Assembly (NCBI RefSeq): GCF_003207855.1
Contig: NZ_NKTZ01000001.1
Span: forward strand, 248,001-312,000
Reading direction: 5' to 3'
Length of the DNA stretch: 64,000 bases
Origin: Komagataeibacter rhaeticus
GTDB lineage: Bacteria; Pseudomonadota; Alphaproteobacteria; Acetobacterales; Acetobacteraceae
Part shown: positions 34,950-45,608 of the stretch, piece after piece
Layout of the letters: the number at the start of each line of letters is the position of its first letter
Numbering within the stretch: position 1 is the stretch's first letter
Notes under the pieces: generated by a model
What the model was told of the DNA's origin: nothing
The model's input: the letters and a program-made list of their open reading frames with translations, nothing else
Database searches by the model: none
Made by a program: the position numbers and the translations under genes

Positions 34950-35477
34950 TCATGACAGGGGTGCCCCCGCGACCGCCACGCGCCAGCCCGTGTGGCGGGT
35001 CAGCCGCGTGGTGCTGGGTGGGGCGATATCCAGCTTTGACAGCATGGCGGGTGTGCCGCCCAGCGCCGCCACCACGATGGCGCGTATTACGGCCGCATCC
35101 GCCGCCACACACAGATGCGCGGGCGTGCGGGGCAGGCCCGCAAGCCATGCCCGCATGTGGCCCAGATGCGCCGCCCGGCTCTGGCCGCCCGGCGGGGCAA
35201 AGCCGGGGTCGGTCACCCAGCGGGCAAGGTCCGTGGGGGGCACGTCCTTCAGCGGCATTCCCCGCCATGCGCCCATGTCCACGCCGTTCAGGCTGGCATC
35301 CGGCCGGGCGGAGGGACAGGCCGGGAGCAGGGCAGGCGGCACAAGGGCCAGTTGTGCCGCGGACAGGGCGCGGCCTGTCGCAGGCGGCAGCGTGACGGGT
35401 GCGTCCGGGTCGGGAAAGACGCCCCGGCGCAGGCTGTCGGGCGCGGGCAGGGCAAGGCAGGTCAGGATCTGGTTCAT
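34950..35477 (-). CDS. Degenerate histidine-phosphatase-family protein
   Basis: The 175-residue product aligns with the middle and end of phosphoglycerate-mutase-like proteins: LNGVDMGAWRGMPLKDV (normally DYGRWAG), FAPPGGQSRAAHLGHMRAWL, and LCVAADAAVIRAIVVAALG (normally VTHAAVVRA). The N-terminal RHG motif and the second catalytic histidine (TH to AA/AD) are both missing, so it is unlikely to be an active phosphatase. CobC-type alpha-ribazole phosphatases belong to the same superfamily, which fits the location just upstream of the cobalamin riboswitch. Start at ATG 35477 is chosen by homology. Confidence 0.6.
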   Translation of the reverse strand: MNQILTCLALPAPDSLRRGVFPDPDAPVTLPPATGRALSAAQLALVPPALLPACPSARPDASLNGVDMGAWRGMPLKDVPPTDLARWVTDPGFAPPGGQSRAAHLGHMRAWLAGLPRTPAHLCVAADAAVIRAIVVAALGGTPAMLSKLDIAPPSTTRLTRHTGWRVAVAGAPLS

Positions 35478-35643
35478 GGCAGGGGGCCTGCGTGGGGCGA
35501 AAGGGCGGCACGCGCAAGGAGTGATTGACCTTTCATGCCAATTTTGGAAACATGCCGCCAGATCCGGGTTACGGGAGCAGGCGCGGGCGCCGGGTTCCAG
35601 GCATACTGCTCCGGGTCGTGCGTGATCCATGGAGTTTTCCGGT

Positions 35644-35868
35644 ATGAGCCAAGATACATCCGTCCTGTCCAGCACGGGCATTGCCGCACCGCAGGTTTCC
35701 ATCCCGGTGCGTGACCTGCTGCCGTGGGGTGTATTCGGGCTGGTACTGGCGTCGCTGCTGATTTATTTCGTCGGCGCGGAACAGGGGGCGACCGCACTCA
35801 TTTCCGGCCATTACGTGCATGAATTCGTACATGACGGCCGCCACCTGCTGGGCTTCCCCTGCCACTAG
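35644..35868 (+). CDS. cbtB: Cobalt transporter subunit CbtB
   Basis: CbtB is a one-helix protein that works with CbtA in B12-linked cobalt uptake. The 74-residue product has a membrane segment (WGVFGLVLASLLIYFVGAE) and the family histidine tail HYVHEFVHDGRHLLGFPCH. ATG 35644 is preferred, with GGAG upstream; 35629 would add five residues. CbtA normally follows at once, but the next gene is an unrelated reductase on the other strand, so CbtB is an orphan here. No riboswitch is visible in the short gap before it. Confidence 0.88.
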   Translation: MSQDTSVLSSTGIAAPQVSIPVRDLLPWGVFGLVLASLLIYFVGAEQGATALISGHYVHEFVHDGRHLLGFPCH

Positions 35869-35933
35869 GCAGCAGGCTCCGGCTACGTGCGGAAAGGCGG
35901 TGTTCCCCTGCGGGAATGCCGCCTTTCCGCTGT

Positions 35934-36914
35934 TCAGGCAACGGTAATGACCGTCCGCCCCCGGATGTGACCGGCCAGGATGCGGGGGGCTATGCCGATG
36001 GCATCGGCCAGTGGCGCGTCATGCAGCATGCTGTCCAGCCGGGTCGGGTCAAGATCGCGCGCCAGCCGTGCCCATGCCGCCATGCGGCGCGGGCGCGGGC
36101 ACATGACACTGTCGATTCCCTGCAGGCGTACATTGCGCAGGATGAAGGGCGCCACGGTCAGCGGCAGGTTCATCCCCCCGGCCAGCCCGCAGGCCGCAAC
36201 CGTGCCGCCGTGCATGACCGAGGCGCACATGGTGGCCAGCGCATCGTTGCCCACCACGTCAATCCCGCCCGCCCAGCGCGCCGTTTCCAGCGCCTTGCCG
36301 GTCGGGCTGAGCGTATCGCGGGGCAGGATCTCGGCCGCCCCCAGGCTGGTCAGGTAGGCATGGAGCTGGGGCCGTCCCGTTACCGCCACCACTTCATAGC
36401 CAAGCTGGGCCAGCAGCATGATGGCCATGCCCCCCACGCCCCCACCGGCCCCATTGACGATGATCGGCCCCGAGGCGGGGGTCAGCCCCCCGTCTTCCAG
36501 TGCCATGACACACAGCATGGCGGTAAAGCCGGCGGTGCCGATTCCCATCGCCTGGCGGGCGGACAGGCCGCCGGGCCGCGGCAGGAGCCATCGCCCCGGC
36601 AGGCGCGCCATGCCCGCAAGGCCACCCCAGTGGCTTTCCCCCAGTCCCCACCCGGTGGCGATGACCTGGTCCCCCGGCTGGTAGACGGGATCGTGCGACT
36701 GCACCACGCGCCCGGCCAGGTCGATGCCCGGCACCATGGGGAAGCGCCGCACCACTGGCGCGCCACGGGTCATGGCCAGGGCATCCTTGTAATTCAGGCT
36801 GGAATGGCTGACCTGCACGGTCACGTCGCCCTCGGGCAGGGCATCGGGTCCGACCTGTTCCAGCCGGGTGGTGACAACGCCGTCGGCACGGCGGATCATG
36901 AGGGCCTCGAACAT
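35934..36914 (-). CDS. AcuI/YhdH-family NADPH-dependent acrylyl-CoA/quinone oxidoreductase
   Basis: The 326-residue product is a zinc-free medium-chain dehydrogenase/reductase. It has SLNYKDALAMT, VPGIDLAGRVV and the NADPH loop NGAGGGVGGMAIMLLAQLG in order, and MCPRPRRMAAWARLARDL near the end, all typical of the YhdH/AcuI group that reduces acrylyl-CoA. Length is standard. It is convergent with cbtB, with 65 bases between the stops. The substrate in this organism is not evident. Confidence 0.88.
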   Translation of the reverse strand: MFEALMIRRADGVVTTRLEQVGPDALPEGDVTVQVSHSSLNYKDALAMTRGAPVVRRFPMVPGIDLAGRVVQSHDPVYQPGDQVIATGWGLGESHWGGLAGMARLPGRWLLPRPGGLSARQAMGIGTAGFTAMLCVMALEDGGLTPASGPIIVNGAGGGVGGMAIMLLAQLGYEVVAVTGRPQLHAYLTSLGAAEILPRDTLSPTGKALETARWAGGIDVVGNDALATMCASVMHGGTVAACGLAGGMNLPLTVAPFILRNVRLQGIDSVMCPRPRRMAAWARLARDLDPTRLDSMLHDAPLADAIGIAPRILAGHIRGRTVITVA

Positions 36915-37241
36915 GCTGGCGTGGTTCCTTTGATGCAGGGAAGATGATGCGTGTGGGCCACCAGTGGTGTGATTTCATGCATTATTTAGGTCTATCTTCC
37001 TATAGCCGGGGGCTGGACTTCGCATGAACGTGAAGGCAGGAAACGAAAAGATCCTTTGATTCAGAAGGAATTTTAAAAAGACCAAATGGTATATTCTATG
37101 AAGGGGCACCATGGTTTCCGCCCGCGCCGCCTTTCCGCCGGAATGCGCAGGGCTGGTGTGATGTTTCGCCTGCTTTTCGTGCACGGGGTGGTGTGATCTG
37201 CTGCGCTCTCCGCCACCGTTGTGCAGGCAGGAGGCATGCCA
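36915..37241. other. Intergenic region between divergent reductase genes
   Basis: This 327-base gap separates the AcuI-like gene from the nitroreductase gene and should contain both promoters. The part 36975-37110 is less GC-rich than its surroundings. Short open frames on the minus strand here have no codon or homology support. I see no clear operator. Confidence 0.5.
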
Positions 37242-38102
37242 ATGTCCGACATCACCCTTTCTTCCTTTCCCGCCCTGTCATCCATGAATGCCCTGTGGCA
37301 GGCCCGCTACGGCACCCCGCCGGCCATTCCCGCCCTGCCCGAAAGCCCGGTGGCGCGCAGCCTCATGGCGCATCGCTCCGTACGGGCCTTCAGTTCCGCC
37401 CCGCTGCCCGATGGCGTGCTGGAAGCGGCCGTGGCGGCGGCGCAGTCGGCGTCCACATCCTCTAACATGCAGGCCTGGAGCGTCGTGGCCGTGCAGGACG
37501 GGCCACGCCGGGCGCGGATTGCCGAACTGGCGGGCGCGCAGGACTTCATTGCCCAGGCACCGCTTTTCCTGGCCTGGGTGGTGGATCTGGCGCGGCTGGC
37601 GGCGGTGGGCCATGCCCATGACCGTGTCCTGCCGGGGCTGGACTGCCTGGATACATTCCTGGCGGGGGTGATGGATACCGCGCTGGCCGCCCAGAACGCG
37701 GCCGCCAGCCTGGAATCCTACGGGCTGGGAATCGTGTATGTGGGCGGGGTGCGCAACAACCCCGAGGCCATTGCCGCCGAACTGGGCCTGCCGCCCCGCA
37801 CGATGGCGGTCTTTGGCATGAGCGTGGGCTATCCCGACCGCAGGCATCCCACCACCATCAAGCCACGCCTGCCGCAGCAGAGCGTGCTGCACCGGGAACG
37901 CTATGATGCGGCAGCGACCACCGGCGCGGAAATCGCGGCCTATGACGAGCGCCTGCGTGCCGTCCGGGCCAGTGCCGGGCAGCCCGCGCGCAGCTGGAGC
38001 GAAGCGATGCTGGCGCGGCTGGGTGACGTATCGGCGCTGCATGGCCGCGAGCGCCTGCCGCAGGCGCTGCGGGCCATGGGTTTCCGCCTGGATCAGGCAT
38101 GA
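37242..38102 (+). CDS. NfsA-like NADPH-dependent nitroreductase-family oxidoreductase
   Basis: The 286-residue product is an FMN-dependent nitroreductase closest to the NfsA/FRP group: MAHRSVRAFSSAPLP, SASTSSNMQAWSVV, a tail-side block GVMDTALAAQNAAASLESYGLG then YVGGVRNNPEAIAAEL, and a C-terminal KPRLPQQSVLHRERYD. These enzymes reduce quinones, nitro compounds and flavins. AGGAGG lies seven bases before ATG 37242, which decides the start over the ATG at 37236. Despite the nearby B12 genes it does not look like BluB, which lacks the NfsA C-terminal block. Confidence 0.85.
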   Translation: MSDITLSSFPALSSMNALWQARYGTPPAIPALPESPVARSLMAHRSVRAFSSAPLPDGVLEAAVAAAQSASTSSNMQAWSVVAVQDGPRRARIAELAGAQDFIAQAPLFLAWVVDLARLAAVGHAHDRVLPGLDCLDTFLAGVMDTALAAQNAAASLESYGLGIVYVGGVRNNPEAIAAELGLPPRTMAVFGMSVGYPDRRHPTTIKPRLPQQSVLHRERYDAAATTGAEIAAYDERLRAVRASAGQPARSWSEAMLARLGDVSALHGRERLPQALRAMGFRLDQA

Positions 38103-38242
38103 AATGCGGGCCTGCCCCCCGTGCACGGGGTTGACCGGCGGAATGTTCTGGTGAACTTCTGCTAGCACTGCCTGCTGCCGCAGCGGGCAGGCGCGCGTTT
38201 TCACAAGCGTGCCCGCGCCATGATGAAAGAGAAATAAAGGCT

Positions 38243-39334
38243 ATGGACAGCGCCACTTCCCTTCCCTTCACCCTTTCCCCCAATGCGTCGCCGGTTCCGG
38301 CGCAGCAGCGGGCGCAGATTCTGGCCAGCCCCGGTTTCGGGCGTGTCTTTACAGATAACATGGTCGTTATCCGCTATCAGGAAGGCAGGGGGTGGCATGA
38401 TGCCCGGGTACAGCCCTTCGCGCCGCTTACGCTCAACCCCGCCTGCGCCGTGCTGCACTACGCGCAGGAAATTTTCGAGGGGATGAAAGCCTACCGCACG
38501 GCGGAAGGCGGCATCACCCTGTTCCGCCCCTATGCCAATGCGGCGCGCTTCCGCAAGTCGGCCGAACGCCTGGCCATGCCGGAAGTGCCCGATGAAGTGT
38601 TTGTCGAGGCGGTGCGCCAGCTGGTGCGCGTGGATCATGAATGGGTGCCGGGCAAGCCGGATGAAAGCCTGTACATCCGCCCCTTCATGATCGCGAGCGA
38701 GACCTTCCTGGGTGTGAAGCCCGCGTCGGAATACCTGTTCATGGTCATTGCCTCCCCCGTGGGGGCCTATTTTGGTGAAGAGGCGGTGAGCGTGTGGGTA
38801 TCCGATTTCTGCCGCGCCGCCCCCGGTGGCACGGGGGAGGCCAAGTGCGGTGGCAACTATGCCGCAAGCCTGCTGGCCCAGCAGGAAGCCAAGGGCCATG
38901 GCTGCGCGCAGGTGCTGTTCCTTGATGCGGTCGAGCGCCGCTGGATTGAGGAAATGGGCGGCATGAACGTGTTTTTCGTGTTTGATGACGGCTCCATCGC
39001 CACCCCGCCGCTGACCGGCACCATCCTGCGTGGCATCACCCGCGATTCGCTGCTGACCCTGGCCCGTGCGGAGGGCCTGAGCGTGCGCGAGGCGCCCTAC
39101 GCCATCGACCAGCTATATGCCGATGCCGCGTCCGGCCGCCTGCGCGAAGTATTCGCCTGTGGCACGGCGGCGGTGGTCTCGCCCATCGGGCGCTTCCGTG
39201 GCCCCAAGGGCGATGCGGTCATTGGTGAGGGCAGGGGCATCGGCCCCGTGACCGGGAAGCTGCGCAGCGCGCTGATTGCCATCCAGCGCGGCACGGCACC
39301 CGATCCCCATGGCTGGGTGGAAAAAGTCATCTGA
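38243..39334 (+). CDS. ilvE: Branched-chain amino acid aminotransferase
   Basis: IlvE transfers the amino group between glutamate and the 2-oxo acids of valine, leucine and isoleucine. The 363-residue product belongs to the long BCAT type: AVLHYAQEIFEGMKAYR, LYIRPFMIASE, the PLP lysine K201 in GEAKCGGNYAASL, EEMGGMNVFFV and GTAAVVSPIG. The start matches family length, and an AAAGG-like box precedes it. It is apparently single, with a repeat element after the stop. Confidence 0.95.
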   Translation: MDSATSLPFTLSPNASPVPAQQRAQILASPGFGRVFTDNMVVIRYQEGRGWHDARVQPFAPLTLNPACAVLHYAQEIFEGMKAYRTAEGGITLFRPYANAARFRKSAERLAMPEVPDEVFVEAVRQLVRVDHEWVPGKPDESLYIRPFMIASETFLGVKPASEYLFMVIASPVGAYFGEEAVSVWVSDFCRAAPGGTGEAKCGGNYAASLLAQQEAKGHGCAQVLFLDAVERRWIEEMGGMNVFFVFDDGSIATPPLTGTILRGITRDSLLTLARAEGLSVREAPYAIDQLYADAASGRLREVFACGTAAVVSPIGRFRGPKGDAVIGEGRGIGPVTGKLRSALIAIQRGTAPDPHGWVEKVI

Positions 39335-39390
39335 TCGTATGGTCAGGGCCGGGATGAAGAACACCCTGACCCTGACCACGCCTGGCAAAT

Positions 39391-39480
39391 CATAAGAAGG
39401 TTTCTGGTGAAGCTTTTTTTCAAAAAGCTTCGGAAAGATGCCGCCTTTTTGAAAAAAGGCAGCCTCCGGAAGCTTTTGTC
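39391..39480 (+). repeat. Double-hairpin intergenic repeat, copy 5
   Basis: Plus orientation, between ilvE and the small gene at 39510. The first hairpin (AAGCTTTTTTTCAAAAAGCTT) is intact; the second stem has one change (GGCAGC). The right arm is diverged. Confidence 0.8.
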
Positions 39481-39509
39481 TTTTTTATCAAAGGGAAAGA
39501 ACGGGTCCG

Positions 39510-39908
39510 ATGGCTGAGAAGGCTCTGGATGTAACGGGACAGTGGGACGGGCAGTTCAGCTATCCCCATGCGTTGCCGCCGGAGTTTTTCTCCGCATCGC
39601 TGTTCGAGACAGCAGACGGTCTTGGTGGCACCGTGACGGAGCGCGCGGCCAATGGGCAGGGGGAGACGTGCTTTGTCTCAACCATCCGGGGCGTGCGCCA
39701 TGGGACCAGCGTGCGGTTTACCAAAACCTACGAAGGTGGCGGCCGACAGCACGCCGTGCTGTATACTGGCGCGCTGAACGCTGATGGCAGCGAGATCGAG
39801 GGGGAATGGCGTATCGCCGGTTCCTGGTCGGGCCGGTTCCTCATGCTCCGCCGCGGCGGTGGGGGTGGTGCAACCATGCGGCAGGCAGAAGAAGCCCTGA
39901 CCGACTGA
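39510..39908 (+). CDS. Conserved hypothetical protein between two repeats
   Basis: I do not recognise a named family. The 132-residue product has no signal peptide or membrane helix. It looks like a small beta-barrel: GQWDGQFSYPHALPPEFFSASL, GTVTERA, VRFTKTYEGG and an IEGEWRIAGSWSGRFLMLRR strand pattern that recalls lipocalin-like G-x-W folds. The C-terminus is a poly-glycine stretch and an acidic tail. Codon usage matches the neighbours. It lies between two same-orientation copies of the intergenic repeat (39391-39480 and 39971-40053), so it could be lost or duplicated by recombination between them. Confidence 0.65.
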   Translation: MAEKALDVTGQWDGQFSYPHALPPEFFSASLFETADGLGGTVTERAANGQGETCFVSTIRGVRHGTSVRFTKTYEGGGRQHAVLYTGALNADGSEIEGEWRIAGSWSGRFLMLRRGGGGGATMRQAEEALTD

Positions 39909-39970
39909 GCCTGTTACCCGCACCCGACCGGCCAGCATGTGGTGGTGCCTGCGGGGGCGGCAAGTCATGG

Positions 39971-40053
39971 ACAGGTTTTTGGTGAAGCTTTTTTCAAAAA
40001 GCTTCGGAAGAACGCCGCCTTTTTGGGAAAAAGGCGGCGCCCGGCAATTTTTG
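39971..40053 (+). repeat. Double-hairpin intergenic repeat, copy 6
   Basis: Plus orientation, between the small hypothetical gene and the convergent thiC. Both hairpins are well formed (AAGCTTTTTTCAAAAAGCTT; GCCGCC with GGCGGC). The right outer arm is diverged (CCGGCAATTTTTG). Confidence 0.82.
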
Positions 40054-40073
40054 TTATTTTTGAAAATACCCTC

Positions 40074-41987
<1,914 letters not shown>

Positions 41988-42031
41988 TTACCTGCGGGCG
42001 CTATGCCGCAGCCTTGTGCCGATTGTCTGCA

Positions 42032-42150
42032 CCAGTCCCTCCGCCGGTATGAGCCGGATCAGGTTCCCCGGAACGCACGATGCGCCCGGCAGGGTCTCCG
42101 CGCGCATGGTGGTCCATGCCAGCGGTCTCTCAGCCCCTTGTCGGGACTCC
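42032..42150 (-). ncRNA. TPP (THI-box) riboswitch of thiC
   Basis: On the minus strand the conserved order is present: GTCCCGACAAGGGGCTGAGA at the 5' end (42130-42150), ACCCT in the middle, and GAACCTGATCCGG followed by CTCATACCGGCGGAGGGA at the 3' end (42032-42066). It ends about 117 bases before thiC and should reduce ThiC synthesis when thiamine diphosphate is high. Confidence 0.95.
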
Positions 42151-42309
42151 CCTTGGTCGCTTCAGGATCGGGAAACACGCGGCCCTTGTCAACGTACCTG
42201 TGGGGGCAACAGGGGTGGCGGTGAAAAAGAATCCGTGTGCTGACTTGCGTGCCAGCGGGTTGTGATAGACTGGTGTCCACCATCACCAACGGTACGAAAG
42301 CGGGACAGT

Positions 42310-44010
42310 ATGGCAGGCAGCGTGATTTCCGACCGGATTGCACAGGGCAGCGGGCGCATGGTGGCGGATACCGTCATCCGCGACGTGCGCCTGTTCGATC
42401 TGGTGACGGGCGAACTGCTGCCAACCGACATCGCGCTGTGTGGCGATACCATTGTCGGCACGCTGGACCGCTACGAGGGGACGCGCGTGATCGAGGGGCG
42501 CGGGCGCATTGCCGTGCCCGGCTTCATTGACACGCACCTGCATGTCGAATCCTCGCTCATCACGCCTTTCGAGTTCGATCGCTGCGTCCTGCCGCACGGC
42601 GTGACCACCGCCATATGCGACCCGCACGAGATGGCCAATGTGCTGGGCCGCCCGGCGCTGGACTATTTTACCGAAGCCGCCCTGCGCACGGTCATGGACC
42701 TGCGCGTCAACCTGTCCAGCTGCGTGCCCTCCACCCATCTGGAAACATCGGGGGCCGCGCTGGGGGCGGCGGACCTGCTGGCCTATCGGGGTCACCCCAA
42801 GGTCATTGGCCTGGCCGAGTTCATGAACATCCCCGGCGTGCTGAACAATGACCCGGTCTGCATGGAAAAGCTGGAAGCCTTTGCCGGCGGCCATATCGAT
42901 GGCCATGCCCCGCTGCTGCGCGGGCGAAAGCTCAATGGCTACCTGAGTGCGGGCATCACCACCGACCATGAGGCCACCACGGCGGAGGAAGCGCTGGAAA
43001 AGGTGCGCAAGGGCATGACGGTGCTGATCCGCGAAGGCTCGGTGTGCAAGGACCTGCGGGCCCTTGTGCCGCTGCTCAACCCGGTTACGTCGCCGTTCTT
43101 CGCCTTCTGCACCGATGACCGCAACCCGCTGGAAATCGCGCATGAGGGGCATCTGGACTACCTGATCCGCCTGGCCATCTCGCTGGGGGTGGAACCGCTG
43201 GCCGCCTATCGCAGCGCCTCGCTCAGTGCCGCCAACGCCTTTGGCCTGCGTGACCGGGGCCTGATCGCGCCGGGAAGGCGGGCGGATATCGTGCTGCTGG
43301 ATGACCTGCGGGAATGCCGGGTGTCGGACGTGATTAGCGCGGGCAGGCTGGTGGATGACGCGCTGTTTGCCGCCCGTGACATCATTCCCCCCGTGGGCAC
43401 GGGCAGCATCAGCCTGCCCGGCCCCGTCAGTGCGGCGGACATGCAGGTGGCGGGTTCCGGCACGCGGCGTCCCGTGATCGGCCTGCTGCCCGGACAGATC
43501 ATCACGCCCTTCCTGCATGCCGACCTGCCGGTGGTGGACGGTATTGTCCAGCCCGACCCGGCGCAGGATATCGCGCGCATCTGCGTGGTGGCGCGGCATG
43601 GGCATAACGACAATATCGGGCGTGGCTTCGTTAAGGGGTTCGGCCTGTCCGGCGGGGCGCTGGCATCCTCGGTCGGGCATGACAGCCACAATATCTGCGT
43701 GGTCGGCATGGATGATGCGGACATGGCGCTGGCGGTCAACCATCTGGAAAAGACGGGGGGCGGTTTTGTGGTGGTGCGGGGCGGACAGGTCATGGCCGAC
43801 ATGCCGCTGCCGGTGGCAGGACTTATGAGCGATGCCCCGTTCGAGACCGTGCGTGACCAGCTTGTGGTGCTGCGCGCCGCCGCCCGCGCGCTGGGCTGCG
43901 GGCTGGATGAGCCGTTCCTCCAGCTTGCCTTCCTGCCGCTGCCGGTCATCCCGCATCTCAAGATCACGGATTTCGGCATGGTGGATGTCAACCGGATGAC
44001 GCTGGTCTGA
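42310..44010 (+). CDS. ade: Adenine deaminase
   Basis: Ade hydrolyses adenine to hypoxanthine and ammonia in purine salvage. The 566-residue product is an amidohydrolase with the metal motif [30 protein letters not shown], then [18 protein letters not shown] and DHEATT, and the C-terminal [15 protein letters not shown] that marks the adenine deaminase family. ATG 42310 is the homology-supported start. The 26-base gap to the recombinase gene suggests they may share a transcript, though no functional link is obvious. It is divergent from the thiC riboswitch. Confidence 0.93.
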   Translation: MAGSVISDRIAQGSGRMVADTVIRDVRLFDLVTGELLPTDIALCGDTIVGTLDRYEGTRVIEGRGRIAVPGFIDTHLHVESSLITPFEFDRCVLPHGVTTAICDPHEMANVLGRPALDYFTEAALRTVMDLRVNLSSCVPSTHLETSGAALGAADLLAYRGHPKVIGLAEFMNIPGVLNNDPVCMEKLEAFAGGHIDGHAPLLRGRKLNGYLSAGITTDHEATTAEEALEKVRKGMTVLIREGSVCKDLRALVPLLNPVTSPFFAFCTDDRNPLEIAHEGHLDYLIRLAISLGVEPLAAYRSASLSAANAFGLRDRGLIAPGRRADIVLLDDLRECRVSDVISAGRLVDDALFAARDIIPPVGTGSISLPGPVSAADMQVAGSGTRRPVIGLLPGQIITPFLHADLPVVDGIVQPDPAQDIARICVVARHGHNDNIGRGFVKGFGLSGGALASSVGHDSHNICVVGMDDADMALAVNHLEKTGGGFVVVRGGQVMADMPLPVAGLMSDAPFETVRDQLVVLRAAARALGCGLDEPFLQLAFLPLPVIPHLKITDFGMVDVNRMTLV

Positions 44011-44035
44011 TACTGGTGGCACACGGAACCCGCCC

Positions 44036-44911
44036 ATGACCACGGCCGCCGATCCCGCCCCGCCGCCCGCGCGCGCGACTGTTGCCACGTTGCGCGCCTA
44101 CCGGGCGGACTGGGTGCATTTTACCCGCTGGTGCGCGGCGCAGGCCGTGGCCCCCATTCCCGCAACGCCGGAGGTGGTTGCAGCCTACCTGCGCAGCCTG
44201 GCGGAATTCGCCCCCGCCACCATCCGCCGCCGCCTGGCCGCGATTGGCAGGATGCACCGCTTCAACAACATGGCATGGGATGTGACCGATACCCGCATCC
44301 GTGCGGCCCTGGCCCACATGCTCGACCTGCCCCGCGTGTCGGCACCTGCCCCTGAAGTGGTGACGCCGGGCATGCTGCGCGCCATGGTGGAACGGTGCGA
44401 GGATGGCGTCCGTGGCCTGCGGGACCGCTGCCTGCTGCTGTTCGGCTTTGCCGGTGCCCTGCGCCGTTCGGAACTGGTTGGCCTGCAAGTGGAGGACGCC
44501 GTGCCCGGCCGCACGGCGCTGGTGCTGAATATCCGCGAGGGCGATGGCCACCAGCCTGTCAGCCTGCCCCTGTCGGCCGAAGGGCTGCCGTGCCCCGCCG
44601 CCGCCCTGGCTGCATGGCAGCAGGTCGCGCACCGCCAGACCGGGCCGCTCTTCCGCGCCATTTCCAAGGGCGGGCGCGTGGGCGGCCGGGCGCTTACGCC
44701 CTATGCCGTGACCCGCATCCTGCAACGCCGCGCACTGATGGCCGAAGTGGCCCCCGATGTGGTGGCCCGCCTGAGCGCGCACGCCCTGCGCTCGGGCTAC
44801 ATCATGGAAGCGCTGCGGCAGGGCATGGAAATCACGGCGCTGTGCCGGCATACCCGCTATCGTGACCCCCGCGCCCTGCGGCCGTACGAATGCCAGCTTG
44901 CCAATGACTGA
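44036..44911 (+). CDS. Tyrosine recombinase / phage-integrase-family protein
   Basis: The 291-residue product has an N-terminal SAM-like core-binding domain (about 15-95, TLRAYRADWVHFTRWC) and a C-terminal catalytic domain with R143 (ALRRSEL), H249-x-x-R252 (SAHALRSG) and a candidate nucleophile Y284. The third box reads RHTRYRDPRALRPYE. If aligned like the common TRHR...Y form, the usual histidine is a tyrosine (Y275), and spacing to Y284 is then normal. So catalysis may be altered. Nothing nearby looks like a phage, att site or integron. Its stop overlaps the next start (44904), so it is coupled to an unknown protein and a ScpA-like gene. Confidence 0.85.
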   Translation: MTTAADPAPPPARATVATLRAYRADWVHFTRWCAAQAVAPIPATPEVVAAYLRSLAEFAPATIRRRLAAIGRMHRFNNMAWDVTDTRIRAALAHMLDLPRVSAPAPEVVTPGMLRAMVERCEDGVRGLRDRCLLLFGFAGALRRSELVGLQVEDAVPGRTALVLNIREGDGHQPVSLPLSAEGLPCPAAALAAWQQVAHRQTGPLFRAISKGGRVGGRALTPYAVTRILQRRALMAEVAPDVVARLSAHALRSGYIMEALRQGMEITALCRHTRYRDPRALRPYECQLAND

Positions 44912-45608
44912 AAACCTGCGCCTGCCCTGGGCTGAACTGCCTCCCCCCGCCACGCGGGACGGGGAAGTGCCGGCCGGTGCCCTCCGCCGGCCACCGGCCC
45001 GGCGCGGGCGGCGGCCGCTTTCGGCATGGCCCAAGCCGGCCGGCCCGGTGCCATGGCAGTGGTGGCACCTGCTGGTACACGGACCGGATGCGGCCATGGA
45101 TGCCTTCGGGGCGGAAGCGGCTGGCCCCGGTCTCATCCCATGGCCCTTCGATGCCGAACGGGTGGAGGAGGACATGTTCGCACTCGCCATCGGCCGGAAT
45201 GGTCCCGCGCGCGGGCGGGCCGGACTGTCGGTTGAAGGCTGTCGCATCCTGGCGCGCCAGTTCCGTGCCGCGGCCGAAGCGCGCCATGCCCGGCTGACCC
45301 TGCTGCCCGCCGGTGCCTGCCCGCTGGACTTCCATCGCCTTGTGCCGGTGCCCGATGCCATCCTGGCCCTGGGCGCCACCCATCCCGATGCCCGCGCGTG
45401 GCTGCAGCGCCACTGGGGCATTGCTGAGGCCCCCCGACAGGTGACGTACCTGCCCGGGCGCAAGGCGGGCCGCAGGCTGGCCCGTGGGCACCGGGCAATG
45501 GTCTTCGGTTTCTTTACCCGTGGGGGCAACCCCATGCCCGTGGTGCGTCGGGCGGAGGAACATTACCCCCGGCTTGTCTTCGGCCTGACGGAACGCCCGC
45601 TGACATGA
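44904..45608 (+). CDS. Unknown protein in the recombinase-ScpA operon
   Basis: I do not recognise this 234-residue protein. It starts with a Pro/Arg-rich, probably disordered 45 residues, followed by a compact region with PWQWWHLLVHGPDAAMDAF, EDMFALAIGRNGPARGRAGLS, ARQFRAAAEARHARL and AILALGATHPDARAWLQRHWG, and a basic YLPGRKAGRRLARGHR before the end. There are no membrane segments, P-loop or cysteine clusters. It overlaps the recombinase gene by 8 bases (ATG 44904) and the ScpA gene by ATGA at 45605. The tight packing argues that it acts with them, perhaps in DNA binding, but that is inference. Confidence 0.7.
   Translation: MTENLRLPWAELPPPATRDGEVPAGALRRPPARRGRRPLSAWPKPAGPVPWQWWHLLVHGPDAAMDAFGAEAAGPGLIPWPFDAERVEEDMFALAIGRNGPARGRAGLSVEGCRILARQFRAAAEARHARLTLLPAGACPLDFHRLVPVPDAILALGATHPDARAWLQRHWGIAEAPRQVTYLPGRKAGRRLARGHRAMVFGFFTRGGNPMPVVRRAEEHYPRLVFGLTERPLT

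Noticed and set aside
36975-37285. Short minus-strand frames before the nitroreductase gene
   Set aside because: Composition is not protein-like, no ribosome site, and they overlap the promoter and start of the NfsA-like gene.
37242-38102. BluB (DMB synthase) as an identity for the nitroreductase near the B12 genes
   Set aside because: The sequence follows the NfsA pattern (VYVGGVRNN and KPRLP blocks), not that of BluB.
42002-42240. Small coding frames over the thiC leader
   Set aside because: The bases are explained by the TPP riboswitch.
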